This document shows positions 55,523 through 64,000 of a stretch of DNA of 64,000 bases, piece by piece. How positions within the stretch are numbered: position 1 is the first letter of the stretch; the number at the start of each line of letters is the position of its first letter. A program made the translations under genes and the position numbers. This DNA comes from VRUE01 sp963728835 (GTDB lineage Bacteria > Actinomycetota > Thermoleophilia > Solirubrobacterales > 70-9), in NCBI GenBank assembly GCA_963728835.1, contig CAVSKZ010000002.1, positions 1 to 64,000 on the forward strand. The letters run 5' to 3'. The notes under the pieces are model-generated. The model saw nothing but the letters and a program-made list of their open reading frames with translations, searched no databases and was not told where the DNA came from.

Positions 55523-56722
55523 ATGTTCTACAAACCAGACGGCGCAGGAGAGCTGAGCCAGGTCGAGCTGGACGCAGTCCGCAGCGGTTTCACCCGTCTG
55601 CTCGTGCGGCGGCGCTATCACCCCCAGTTCATCTTCAAGCACTGCGACGAACTGCTTGCCACAGCGCATGCCGAATACGTTCGCTGCCTCAACAAAGATG
55701 TCGAGATCGAAGACCCGGTCGCCTGGATGATCCACTGCGCCTGGCGGCGGATGCAGAACGTACTTACGGCGAGTAACTGCCGTCCGACGGAAGTCTCAAG
55801 CGAGGTTCTGGCGGAGCTGGTCGACGAGGCGACACCGACGCCGGCTCAGCTCGCCGAGGACGCCGATCGGATGCGGAAGGTCCACCGCGCGATTGCGAAG
55901 CTCGATTTGCCCCAGCGTCAGATAGTTGCGTTGATGTACTTCGAGGAGATGCCACTGGCTGAGGCCGCGCGCCGTCTCGGCTGGCACGAATCCAAGGCGC
56001 GCCGATGTCACGAGGCCGCGATGAAACGCCTCTACAAATCGCTCGCGGTTAAGAGCAGCGACCAGCTGGTCGCCGAGGTCGGGCTTGCGGCTTGGCTCTC
56101 CTTCATCGGTAGTGGCCAGACATTCCATCTACCAACCGGCTTTGAGGCCGTCATAGACAAGGCGGGGGAAGGAGCCAGCGGACTTTGGGCTAGAGCACAC
56201 GACTTGGCGCGGCGCCTGACGCTCCCCGGGGCTGGGGACACCACCCCCATTCTCGCCTCGAGCGGAGCTGGAAGAGCGGTCGGCGCCTGCGCAACGGTGG
56301 CCGTTGCTTGCGTCATGGGAGTGAGCGGCGCCGTGGGGCCGGGCATTGGCGGCCTTTCCACCGGTGAAGAGTCTCATGCCCGCGAACCGGTGGCCGCGCA
56401 GGACAATCTGCGACAAGGGGATGCGCCCAATCTGGTTCCCAGCAGGAGCTCCTCAACTGTTCCCCGGTTCAGCGCTGCAACGCCAAGCATCCACCGGCGG
56501 ACCGCAGCGACGGACGAGAGAAACAGCGAGCAGACATCGGTCCAAACAGCAGCTCAACAAGTTCAGCAGCAGACCGATGCCTTTGCGCGTGCCGAACAGG
56601 AATCCAGCACTAGCGCGAGCGGCACGGCGGTCAATGTCCAAGAAAGTACCTCGTCTTCCTCCTCCGGAGCATCCTCAAGTGGCGAAACGCAGACGAAACA
56701 GCAGTTCAGCTCCTTCAGATAG
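55523..56722 (+). CDS. ECF-like sigma factor with membrane segment and Ser/Gln-rich tail
   Basis: The protein has 399 residues with an ideal AGGAGGG ribosome site. Residues 20-90 look like sigma region 2 (PVAWMIHCAWRRMQNVLTAS), and 115-170 are sigma region 4 (LDLPQRQIVALMYFEEMPLA, then ARRLGWHESKARRCHEAAMK). A linker follows, then a hydrophobic segment at about 250-275 (VGACATVAVACVMGVSGAVG) and a low-complexity tail rich in Ser, Gln, Thr and Glu, without a second domain. A fused membrane part suggests the sigma factor is held at the membrane and released by cleavage or bound partners. It probably controls genes of the conjugative element. Confidence 0.72.
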   Translation: MFYKPDGAGELSQVELDAVRSGFTRLLVRRRYHPQFIFKHCDELLATAHAEYVRCLNKDVEIEDPVAWMIHCAWRRMQNVLTASNCRPTEVSSEVLAELVDEATPTPAQLAEDADRMRKVHRAIAKLDLPQRQIVALMYFEEMPLAEAARRLGWHESKARRCHEAAMKRLYKSLAVKSSDQLVAEVGLAAWLSFIGSGQTFHLPTGFEAVIDKAGEGASGLWARAHDLARRLTLPGAGDTTPILASSGAGRAVGACATVAVACVMGVSGAVGPGIGGLSTGEESHAREPVAAQDNLRQGDAPNLVPSRSSSTVPRFSAATPSIHRRTAATDERNSEQTSVQTAAQQVQQQTDAFARAEQESSTSASGTAVNVQESTSSSSSGASSSGETQTKQQFSSFR

Positions 56723-56902
56723 CCCGGGTCGAGAGCGCGAATCTGCCGCGCCCACTCACCGATAGGCGTGCTCGCCTCCGGCGCGCCCTCGATCTCGGCG
56801 CGCCAGCCGCGTCGATCATCCAGCGACGTCGTACCGCTCGCCTATCGACTCCGCATGGGGCGCGTGCGTCGACCCCTCTGTTTCAACGAAACTCCCCGAA
56901 AA

Positions 56903-56936
56903 CCACAAAAACCCCGCACTTACGGGGTTTTCGTGG
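56903..56936. terminator. Bidirectional terminator between converging genes
   Basis: AAAACCCCG and CGGGGTTTT pair over a 6-nt loop (CACTTA), extended by CCAC/GTGG with a single bulge on each side. The T-rich arm serves either direction. It lies between the sigma factor gene (stop at 56722) and the propeller gene (stop at 56957). Confidence 0.75.
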
Positions 56937-56956
56937 ATGTGTAGGCCGGTTAGTGA

Positions 56957-58798
56957 TTATTCTCGGAACTCTGCCAAGGTGGTGTCTACTCCTGAGGAGT
57001 TTGTGCTCCACCCCACTCCGAAGCAGCTGCTTCCCACGCACGAAGCGCCAAAGAAAGCGCTGAAGGTCGCACCTGCGGGATTCGGGGTGCCCTGAATCGA
57101 CCAACTGCTCCCGTTCCATGCCTCGGCAAGGGTCTGATTCGATCCGCCGCTGCCGCTGACCCAGCTCCCAGCCGCCGTACAGGACGTTTCGGTCGCACAA
57201 GAGGCCTCTTGGAAGACGCTCGCGATGCTTCCGGAGGGATTGGGCGTGCTCTGCAGCGTCCAAGTCGATCCGTCGAAACGGTAGGCCAGCGTGAACTGTT
57301 CGGATTTGCTGTTCTTCCAGCCCCCCACCGCCATGCAGCGGTTCGGCGTCGGCGTGCAAGAGACGTCGAGCAGGGTGCTCAGGACGGCTTCTTTGGGGTC
57401 AGTCAGAGTCTGGAGTTTCCATTCGGTGCCGTTCCAGAACATGGCTAGGCTTTTGGGTAGGCCACCGCCGGTGGAGTAGCGGCCAACCGCGACGCAGAAG
57501 TTCGACCATAGGCAGTCGACCCCGTCGAGCTGGCTCGAGTTGGCTCCTTCGGGAATAGGGATCGACTCGGAAGACCACGTGGGGCTGACCCATTTCTGCA
57601 TGATCGCCGTCTTGACGCCGTTGATCACCGCAGATCCCGCGGCTCGGCAGTTTGCGGTCGAGTTGCAGCCGACAGCTACCAATTCACTGGAGGTCGCTTC
57701 AGACGGGACCGGTGTCGACTGAACCGACCATTTGCTTTCATTCCAGATCTCCCCGAGGGTAGCTGGATTGCCTTCGGCGTTTTGATAGTTGCCAACCGCT
57801 AGACACCGAGTTTCCGAGGGACAGTCGACACCGAACAGGCGGTTATGGGTGGAGCCCGACTTTTTCGCGGCGGTCTGTTCGGACCATGAGGTCCCGTTCC
57901 AGCGTTGCGCCACCGGGCTGTCTACCCCCGAGCTGGTGCTCTTCCCAACCGAAGTGCAGGCATTCGTGCTTGGATTGCAGCTGACGTCGTACAGGTTGCT
58001 GTCGTTCGCTTCTTTAGGATTCGGCGTTTCCTTGATTTTCCAAAGGCTCGCCGATGTGGTGAAGGACAGTTCGCTTCCGGTGCTCGTACCAGCGGAATTG
58101 CTTGCAGATATACGGAAGTAGTAGAGCGTCCCTGGTTCGAGGCCTACTTCCGCTTTTACTTTCTGGCTGGTGGTCCCTGACCCGATGTTCACGGACGCAG
58201 TCGATTTAGTGAGCGACCCTTTAGCAGTGCCATATTCGAATTTGTAGGTAGTAGAAAGTCCATGCGGGTTTACGGACCCATTCAACGTCGCGCCGCTACT
58301 CGTAATCCCCGATGCCGCTTCAGTGGTAACCGAGGGTTTTTCCCCAGGGGGCGGTTCTTTAAGCGTCGTAAATTTCACTGCCGATCCTTGTTTCGAGCCA
58401 GCGGCATTGGTCGCGTTTAGTCGGTATTCATAGGTAGTTTCAGGCTGCAGGAAGGGTTCCCATTCAGATACGGATTCGCTAAAGGTCCCTGATCCAGCGA
58501 ATTGCGTAAACCTTTTTTCCCAGGTTTCGCTCGTACTTTTCTTGATTTCAAAGAAATAGGTCGTTTCACAGCCGTTCGGATTCACCTGTCCGTTCATATA
58601 AGCCGAGTTATAGGTGACGCTTGTGGCTGCCGTAGTGGTAACCGATGGTGCTTCGCTGCAGGGGGGCGGATCACCGGTCCCTTCGCAAGCCGCTGCAATG
58701 CCCGCACCGAACACCAACACCGTAAAGCTGGCGCTTGCGCAGATCGCAGCTATGCATGTTATGTACGTTATATATGATTTATATAACCGTGAAAACAT
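56957..58798 (-). CDS. Exported protein with two fibronectin-like domains and seven Cys-containing repeats
   Basis: The protein has 613 residues. The ATG at 58798 follows GGGAG and the signal peptide lies before AAACEGTGDPPPC. Two fibronectin-like segments come next (GQVNPNGCETTYFFEIK and GSVNPHGLSTTYKFEYG, each ending YYFRIS-like). Seven repeats of about 50 residues follow, with the pattern L-x-x-V-S-C...C-x-A-V-G...W-N-G-x-x-W-x-x-Q-x-T-P-N-P. Each has a Cys pair, so this looks like a disulfide-supported propeller. The coding region has clearly lower GC than its neighbours, as expected for acquired cargo. The relation to the propellers at 7489-25565 is only architectural. Confidence 0.7.
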   Translation of the reverse strand: MFSRLYKSYITYITCIAAICASASFTVLVFGAGIAAACEGTGDPPPCSEAPSVTTTAATSVTYNSAYMNGQVNPNGCETTYFFEIKKSTSETWEKRFTQFAGSGTFSESVSEWEPFLQPETTYEYRLNATNAAGSKQGSAVKFTTLKEPPPGEKPSVTTEAASGITSSGATLNGSVNPHGLSTTYKFEYGTAKGSLTKSTASVNIGSGTTSQKVKAEVGLEPGTLYYFRISASNSAGTSTGSELSFTTSASLWKIKETPNPKEANDSNLYDVSCNPSTNACTSVGKSTSSGVDSPVAQRWNGTSWSEQTAAKKSGSTHNRLFGVDCPSETRCLAVGNYQNAEGNPATLGEIWNESKWSVQSTPVPSEATSSELVAVGCNSTANCRAAGSAVINGVKTAIMQKWVSPTWSSESIPIPEGANSSQLDGVDCLWSNFCVAVGRYSTGGGLPKSLAMFWNGTEWKLQTLTDPKEAVLSTLLDVSCTPTPNRCMAVGGWKNSKSEQFTLAYRFDGSTWTLQSTPNPSGSIASVFQEASCATETSCTAAGSWVSGSGGSNQTLAEAWNGSSWSIQGTPNPAGATFSAFFGASCVGSSCFGVGWSTNSSGVDTTLAEFRE

Positions 58799-58928
58799 TT
58801 ATCAGTCTCCCGTTGATTTCCCCCCTGCGCATTCTTTCTAGTCCCGCTAGTTAGATCGAAAATTTCGAGAGGCGAGATTGGATCCTTGCCCTCCCAATGA
58901 CGGTCTATCCAGGCTTACTTTGTACATG

Positions 58929-59735
58929 TCAACTGACTTTGAGGATTGGGTCGTCCTTGAAAGCTTCTGCGTTCAAAGCTTGAATGTCTTTTTCCAACGA
59001 AGATTGGATTTCACCTCGAACTGGTGACGTGTTTGTATGACTGGTTATTATGAACGAAGGTGTCGAACTCAAACCCTGGGCATTGCCTGATTGAATGCCC
59101 AATGCAATTGATTCGAAGAGCGATGCATCTCTTCGGTCTCGATTCCACCGTTCCATATTCAGTTCTGGGACTTGAGACGCGATGCGAGCGAGGAATGCAT
59201 CGTTTGCGTAGTCGGTGAGATGCTGGCCTTGCTGGCGCACAAACGTCAAGGCAAAGTTCCACATTCTGCTTTGCCTGCCAGCAGCCCGCGCCGCCGCTTC
59301 TTGCGTGAAGAAAATATGTTCGTCAACTGTGTCTGTCTTAAGCGAGAAATATTCCAGCTTTAGCGAGCCTGTATGGACCCAATCACTGATAATCGAAGGT
59401 AGGTATGACTCGACGAAGCGCTTGACTGTCAGACACTCGAGGTCGGCAAACATCTGAAGGGTCACCGGCGCATCTGGCGATCCCAAGGTGGTCCCGTGTT
59501 GAGGGATGCCGGCGAGTAGTGCGGTTACCTCTTGATCGATCTGTTTTCGGCTCGGGCCATTGTCGGCGCCGAATCCAAGGATCGCTGTAGCGACAAGGAT
59601 CGCAGCTATGGCTAGAACCGGGAGCCAGGTCACCGGCCGCCGCGAGTCTTTTAGACTCTGGCGCTGCGGGGGTTCAGCGGCGGCTCGGGCCTGCTGCCGC
59701 TTCGCCTTTCGTCTTGCGTTGTGTCCGCGAGACAC
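58929..59735 (-). CDS. Membrane-anchored DsbA-like thioredoxin-fold protein
   Basis: The protein has 268 residues, with a GTG start at 59735 after GAGGAGGG. A basic N-terminus and a membrane anchor (WLPVLAIAAILVATAILGFG) lead to a thioredoxin-fold domain: GSPDAPVTLQMFADLECLTV, with a helix insert (FFTQEAAARAAG) and the cis-Pro strand SSTPSFIIT. In DsbA-like proteins the active site is C-P-x-C after D-L-E; here it reads C-L-T-V, so only one Cys remains. Disulfide exchange by the normal route is unlikely. The GC content is low like that of the upstream cargo gene. Confidence 0.75.
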   Translation of the reverse strand: MSRGHNARRKAKRQQARAAAEPPQRQSLKDSRRPVTWLPVLAIAAILVATAILGFGADNGPSRKQIDQEVTALLAGIPQHGTTLGSPDAPVTLQMFADLECLTVKRFVESYLPSIISDWVHTGSLKLEYFSLKTDTVDEHIFFTQEAAARAAGRQSRMWNFALTFVRQQGQHLTDYANDAFLARIASQVPELNMERWNRDRRDASLFESIALGIQSGNAQGLSSTPSFIITSHTNTSPVRGEIQSSLEKDIQALNAEAFKDDPILKVS

Positions 59736-60375
59736 GACCCTCCTCGGTTTTAGGGCTGCCCAAGCTCGATCTACTTGACTGGAGATCGAGGACTTCAGGC
59801 CTCCGCTGTAGAGGCGTATTCAGAGTAAAGGGCCTTGGGCTTAAGTCAAGTTTTTTTGGGTATTTGGTTTAATTTCCCGAATAGCCGCGGGGTTCGGCCG
59901 AGGGCGTCGCCCGCTCTGTGAGTACCGCAATTCGTTAGCTGGACGACGCAAACGGCACCAGCTCGACTCGCTGTCCGCTGGCTTGAACTCTTCATGTCTT
60001 GTGTCCGACACAGGACCGATGACAATCGCCGGTCGTGAAATTTCGAAGCGATGCCAGCCAGGCCGCGAAGGCAAGTGGCGCGGCGTCCAGTAGACACTCA
60101 TTTCGAGGGGCCGCAGACGATCTCCAGCCACCCAAGCTCCGGGTGGAGCCGGGCATGAACTTGTGACTGCAGCGTCGCGCTGATCGACACGAGGCGATCT
60201 GCCTGATCCTGGCGCCTCCCTGCAAACACCCAGTTTGTTGGCTCGTTAAAGCATAGTCGCCCGCCAAACGCGGACGACCTAGATGCGCTCGGCCGAATGC
60301 GGCATCTAGGCCGGCGGATTCGCCGGGCTGAGTTGACAAGAGAGCCACGGACCCACTTTGACCAAAGGAGCCGCC
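59736..60375. other. Long non-coding gap before the conjugation operon
   Basis: The 640 bp contain no convincing gene. A T-rich stretch (59849-59876) and AT-rich bases lie near 59820-59880. The region probably holds the divergent promoters for the cargo gene at 59735 and for the conjugation operon, and possibly a transfer origin. I see no clear inverted repeat to locate one. Confidence 0.4.
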
Positions 60376-60690
60376 GTGGCACTCGCGACGTTCGTCAACC
60401 AGCTTCTCCTCACCGCTGCCGTCAAGGTCAAACCTAATTCCCATGCCCTGCCGGGCCTGCCGGCAGCCGAAAAGCTCGTCGATGGTCTCGCGGCCTTCAT
60501 CCTGCTCGGCTGCGTAGCGGGTGCCCTACTCGGCATCGGGCAATGGGTGCTCGGCAGCCGGACCAACAACTACAGCCAGGCCGACTCGGGACGGACAAAG
60601 GTGGTGATCGCCGCCGGCGGTGCCTTCCTCGTCGGCGCGCTCGCAGCGATCATCAACTTCTTCGTCGACGCCGGAGGAGCGGTCAGGTGA
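60376..60690 (+). CDS. Small two-span membrane protein, VirB2/TrbC-like position
   Basis: I chose the GTG at 60376 because AAAGGAG lies six bases upstream; the product is 104 residues. Two membrane segments (DGLAAFILLGCVAGALLGIG and KVVIAAGGAFLVGALAAIIN) with a short polar loop and a basic start match the small proteins (DUF6112-like) at the head of actinobacterial conjugation operons. By size and topology it may correspond to the VirB2/TrbC pilin-like component. The stop overlaps the next start (GTGA). Confidence 0.7.
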   Translation: MALATFVNQLLLTAAVKVKPNSHALPGLPAAEKLVDGLAAFILLGCVAGALLGIGQWVLGSRTNNYSQADSGRTKVVIAAGGAFLVGALAAIINFFVDAGGAVR

Positions 60691-61373
60691 GCGCTCGCCG
60701 CTACGACGACGCCGCTCACGGATCGCACTCGGCGTTCGCCCGCTTCGTCCCCTTGCTCGCCGCCCTCCTCCTCGGGGGACTGATCGGCTGGACGACGGCG
60801 CCGACGGCAAGCCCGGACCCCGCCGAAGAGAAGACGATTCGCATGCAGGCGGGGGTGCCGGTTGGCTTCCCCGACACGCCGAGCGGCGCGGCCTCCGCCG
60901 TCGCCGCCTATGAGCGAAGCTTTGCCTCGCCATCGATCCTGCGCCCAGGTGTGCTTCGCCGGCGGATCGAAGCGGTGGCTATGCCCGACTACGCGGCGAC
61001 GATGCTCGCCACCAACTCGCCCGGGGAGCGACGGATCGCCGCGGGGCCGATCGGCCAGGGTCTCGCCGACGGAACGCAGACCCTCTACGCAGCGGTCCCG
61101 ATCGGATATCGGATCGAGTCCTTCACCCCGCAACGGGCGCGGGTTATGACTTGGGGCTTCACCCTGCTCGGCAACGCCTCCTCAGTAGAGCCGGCCGCCT
61201 ACTTCGGCCTCACCCACACCGAGCTTCGCTGGCACGAAGGCCAGTGGCGAATCGCACAGACGCGCGGGGGCTTCGGCCCTTCGCCAAAGCTAGCGACCCG
61301 TCCCGGACCGCTCGGCGGGTACGGCGTGCTGGGCATCGCGAGGCAGCTCCGGAGCTATGAGCTGTCGCCGTAG
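60687..61373 (+). CDS. TcpC-like conjugal transfer protein
   Basis: The protein has 228 residues from the GTG at 60687, which overlaps the stop of the preceding gene. One membrane anchor near the N-terminus (ARFVPLLAALLLGGLIGWTT) is followed by an extracellular domain of about 170 residues. SGAASAVAAYERSFASPS and ARVMTWGFTLLGN lead to HTELRWHEGQWRIAQTRGG, the helix-then-sheet order of NTF2-like domains in TcpC-type transfer proteins. It should be part of the cell-envelope scaffold of the transfer apparatus. The next gene starts inside its last codons. Confidence 0.7.
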   Translation: MSARRYDDAAHGSHSAFARFVPLLAALLLGGLIGWTTAPTASPDPAEEKTIRMQAGVPVGFPDTPSGAASAVAAYERSFASPSILRPGVLRRRIEAVAMPDYAATMLATNSPGERRIAAGPIGQGLADGTQTLYAAVPIGYRIESFTPQRARVMTWGFTLLGNASSVEPAAYFGLTHTELRWHEGQWRIAQTRGGFGPSPKLATRPGPLGGYGVLGIARQLRSYELSP

Positions 61374-63001
61374 ACGCCTCGTGACTGCCGCGCTGGCAGG
61401 TGTCTTCGCCACGCTCGCGCTGCTCGCACAGCCCTCGCCACCGCAGGCGCGCGCCAACATCCCCTGCACAGTGGTCGACGGCGTCACCGGTGGGGTGGGC
61501 GCAGTCACGGAGGGGCTGATCGGCAGCGGCAATCCGCTCAGCGACGTTTGCGACACGGTCACAGACAAGGCGATCGGCACCCTCACCTCCCCGGTCAAGG
61601 ATGCCCTGAAGAGAGTCGGCAACGGAGTCTTCGAGCAGGTGACCACCTGGGTCAGCGAGGGAGCCGGGTGGCTGATCGCCCAGGTCGCGGGCGAGATCGA
61701 GAAGACGACGACACCGAAGCTGACCAGCGAAGGCTTCCTCGCCGAGTACGGCCAGATGGCTGAGATCGCTGCCGTCCTCGCAGCCGCGATGCTGCTCCTC
61801 GCGATCCTCGAGGCGCTGGCGCAGAGCAGTTGGGGCTTGCTCGCCCGCGCCCTGCTTGTCAACCTTCCGCTCGCCTTCATCGCGACCAGCGTCGCCTTCG
61901 CGGTGGTGCAGCTTCTGCTGGTCGCAACCGACGGCATGTGCCACGCGATCGCCGTAGCCACCCAGGAGCACAGCGAGCATTTCTTCCGCTCGGCGCTCGC
62001 AAGCCTGGGCAAAGCCGGGGGCGTGGCCGGCGGCGCCGCGAGCCCGGCAGGCGCTGCCACGGGAGCGGCGGCCGTGCCCCTCTTCGTCACATTCCTTGCG
62101 GCGATCGTCGGCGGCTTTGCCGCCTTCTTCGTTTGGATCGAGCTGATCGCCCGCGACGCCTCGGTCTACGTGGTGGCGCTCTTCATGCCGATGGCGCTTG
62201 CCGCCTCGATCTGGCCGCGCTGGGCGGGTGCGCTGCGGCGCACGAGCGAGCTGCTAGTCGTCGTGATCGCCTCGAAGTTCGTGATCGTTTCGATCATCGC
62301 CCTCGCCGCTGGCCTCCTCGCGGCCAAAGGGGGAGGCGTCGAGCACCTGCTCGCCGCCTCGGCGCTGATGCTCTTGGCCTGCTTTGCGCCCTTCATGCTG
62401 TTGCGACTCGTGCCTTTCGCCGAGGGTGCGATGGGTGCCGCCTACGGGCGCCGCTCGGCAAGCGGCGCCACTCAGAGCGGCCTGCAGGCTCGCAAGCGAG
62501 GTGCAGATCATTCGAAATATGGCGCGCTCAAACTGGGGCGCCTCGGCGCCGGAGGTCTGGGGCGTGAGCGGCGGGGGCGGTTCGGGCGGCAATGGGCGGG
62601 GCACGCCTCTCCCCCGGCCCGGTGGAGGCGGCGGGACGGCCCCCGGAGGCGGCGCGCAAGTGAGCGCGGCAGGCGGCGGGACGACAGCCGCGACTGGCGC
62701 CTCGGCGGCTGCTGGTGCTGCCTCGCCCGCTTCCGCCGCTGCCGCGCCGGTCGCCGTCGCGGGGGCAGCCCGCACGGGTGCGCGGCGCCTTGAGCAGAGC
62801 GCCGTGGCGAAAGGGACGAGTCAGCCGAGCGTGGCGCCGCAACCGCCGCAGGATGCCTCGCAGGGCAAAGGTCACGCTCGCGTGAGCGGCGCTGCCGGCG
62901 GCGCAGGCGAGGGTTCGACCGATGCAAGGAGCCCGAGCGAACAACCGCCCCGCCCGCCGCAGGATCTGCCTGCCAAAGGCACAGGAAGGCCAGGCGGATG
63001 A
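61357..63001 (+). CDS. TrbL/VirB6-like polytopic transfer protein (frameshifted)
   Basis: This is about 547 residues in the corrected frame. A signal-like start (LVTAALAGVFATLALLAQ), a helical soluble part, then at least six membrane segments (AEIAAVLAAAMLLLAILEAL, ALLVNLPLAFIATSVAFAVV and others to about residue 370). A long Gly/Ala/Pro-rich cytoplasmic tail follows. One extra base near 62498 breaks the frame at LQARKR; the continuation EVQIIRNMARSNWGASAPEV runs through the Gly-rich tail to KGTGRPGG. The topology and operon position match TrbL/VirB6 channel proteins. The stop overlaps the SCO6880-type gene (ATGA). Confidence 0.75.
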
Positions 63002-64000
63002 ACGAGCGCCGCTATCGCTTTGGTCCGCTCGAGCAGCGCTCGCTCGTTGGCCCTTTGCAGGCCGGTCAGCTGGCGATCATCGCGGTCGCGGCGCTCATCG
63101 GTCTCGGCTCGCTCTATGCGCTGCGGGGCCTTGCCGGAATGCTCGTCGCGATCTTCGTCCTCTCGCTGGGTAGCGCGGCGATCTTTGTGCCGCTCGGCGG
63201 GCGGACAGCCGAGGAGTGGGCGCCGGTCCTCGTGCGCTGGGCACTTCGCCTCAAGCACGACGGCGGCGCCTACCGCTCAAGCGCCCCCGGCGCGGGGATG
63301 CGCGTCGGGGGAGGGGAAGAGGCTGCCTATGAGCTCTCGCTGCCGCCCGAGCTGGCCGATCTCGACCTGCTCTCAGTGCCCTACGGCTCAGAGCAGGTCG
63401 GCGTTATGCGCGACCGCCGTGCCGGCACCTACACGGCCGCGATCGCGGTCAGGGCTGGCGCCTTCGCGCTGCGCGACCGCGCGGAGCAGGAGCGGGCGCT
63501 CGACGCCTGGGGCGGCGTGCTTGCGAGCTGCGCCCGCGACGGAAGCCCGGTGCGGCGCCTGCAATGGATCGAGCGCACGCTGCCGGGCCAGGGCGATGAG
63601 CTCGCCGCCTACATGCAGGCAAAGCGCGACCGCAGCCTGCCGCTCGACTGCAACCTCGTCCGCTCCTACATCGAGCTGCTCGAGGCGGCGGCGCCGGTGA
63701 CCCAGGAGCACGAAGTGCTGATCGCTCTGCAAATCGATCAGCGCCGCGGCGCGCGTGAGATCAAGCGCCTCGGCGGTGGCGAGGAGGGAGCCTGCGAGTT
63801 GCTTCTGCGCGAGGCCGAGGCCCTCGCGCAGCGCCTCGGCACGGCGGAGATCACCGTCTTCGGCCTGCTGCGCCCCCGCCAGTACGCCGAGGTGATCCGC
63901 GACGCTTTCGACCCCTTCGGGCACCAAGGGCGCACCCGCGCGGCGATCGGCGACGCCGACCGTGAGGGCGTAGACCCGGCGCTGATGGGCCCGCTCGCCG
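62998..64000 (+). CDS. SCO6880-family conjugation protein (partial, runs off the window)
   Basis: The first 334 codons lie in the window. The start ATG at 62998 overlaps the stop of the TrbL-like gene. NERRYRFGPLEQRSLVGPLQ, then two membrane segments (AGQLAIIAVAALIGLGSLYA and MLVAIFVLSLGSAAIFVPLG), GRTAEEWAPVLVRWALR and a long soluble domain (VGVMRDRRAGTYTAAIAV, LQWIERTLPGQGDE) match the SCO6880 proteins of actinobacterial conjugative elements. These combine a PrgI/VirB3-like membrane part with a VirB4-related soluble part and normally precede the transfer ATPase gene. Confidence 0.82.
   Translation, partial: MNERRYRFGPLEQRSLVGPLQAGQLAIIAVAALIGLGSLYALRGLAGMLVAIFVLSLGSAAIFVPLGGRTAEEWAPVLVRWALRLKHDGGAYRSSAPGAGMRVGGGEEAAYELSLPPELADLDLLSVPYGSEQVGVMRDRRAGTYTAAIAVRAGAFALRDRAEQERALDAWGGVLASCARDGSPVRRLQWIERTLPGQGDELAAYMQAKRDRSLPLDCNLVRSYIELLEAAAPVTQEHEVLIALQIDQRRGAREIKRLGGGEEGACELLLREAEALAQRLGTAEITVFGLLRPRQYAEVIRDAFDPFGHQGRTRAAIGDADREGVDPALMGPLA

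Noticed and set aside
59841..60444. Several short minus-strand frames in the gap before the conjugation operon.
   Set aside because: They overlap one another in different frames, lack ribosome sites and show no recognisable protein sequence.

Overview
This is a GC-rich actinobacterial window with many GTG starts, overlapping ATGA/GTGA gene junctions and chromosomal tRNAs without an encoded CCA. The gene families (large secreted propeller proteins with basic tails, AbiEi/DUF559 proteins, SCO6880-type conjugation genes) suggest a soil member of the Thermoleophilia, probably Solirubrobacterales. That placement is inferred from gene content, not from a marker gene.

Positions 1-27000 (minus strand) are dominated by two tandem, diverged copies of one cassette for secreted proteins. 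The upstream copy (26921 to 18182) encodes a protein with InlB-type B repeats, a roughly 1500-residue NHL/propeller protein and a 955-residue exported protein. The downstream copy (17902 to 1571) encodes the same series with the propeller gene duplicated again, then continues into a small exported protein, an HtaA-like protein and a PucR-type regulator. A separate two-repeat secreted protein with a clear terminator follows (1435 to 127). Recent gene conversion has kept long blocks identical, including a 1.6-kb repeat whose two copies differ only by two single-base indels.

Positions 27000-31600 look like ordinary chromosome: two small unknown genes, a broken nuclease-like gene, a tRNA-Glu with an enlarged D-loop, an acyl-CoA dehydrogenase, tRNA-Thr, an AbiEi/DUF559 protein and a small exported protein.

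Positions 31600-46200 are accessory DNA bracketed by a degenerate and an intact tRNA-Ser(CGA), with two 3' halves of a tRNA-Ala(CGC) nested inside. Cargo includes membrane and propeller proteins of unknown role, a broken ATPase-Mrr nuclease, a decayed tyrosine recombinase, a coupled ion channel plus mannitol-phosphate-dehydrogenase/HAD fusion, and two toxin-antitoxin modules.

Positions 46300-52000 carry the strongest candidate for an undescribed system: a translationally coupled pair of a PIN-domain protein and a roughly 1490-residue STAND NTPase. The NTPase has an N-terminal nuclease-like domain and a long helical-repeat C-terminus. The architecture is Avs-like, and the pair sits beside an integrase.

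Positions 52089-64000 look like one end of an integrative conjugative element: tyrosine integrase, an excisionase-like gene with a tiny leader ORF, a VirB1-like cell-wall hydrolase, an unusual membrane-anchored sigma factor, low-GC cargo, and a conjugation operon (small VirB2-like protein, TcpC-like protein, TrbL/VirB6-like protein, SCO6880 protein) that runs off the window.

Many genes carry one or two single-base frameshifts, several in C/G runs. I annotate these as one gene each and note the position. Sequencing error and real decay cannot be separated from this sequence alone.
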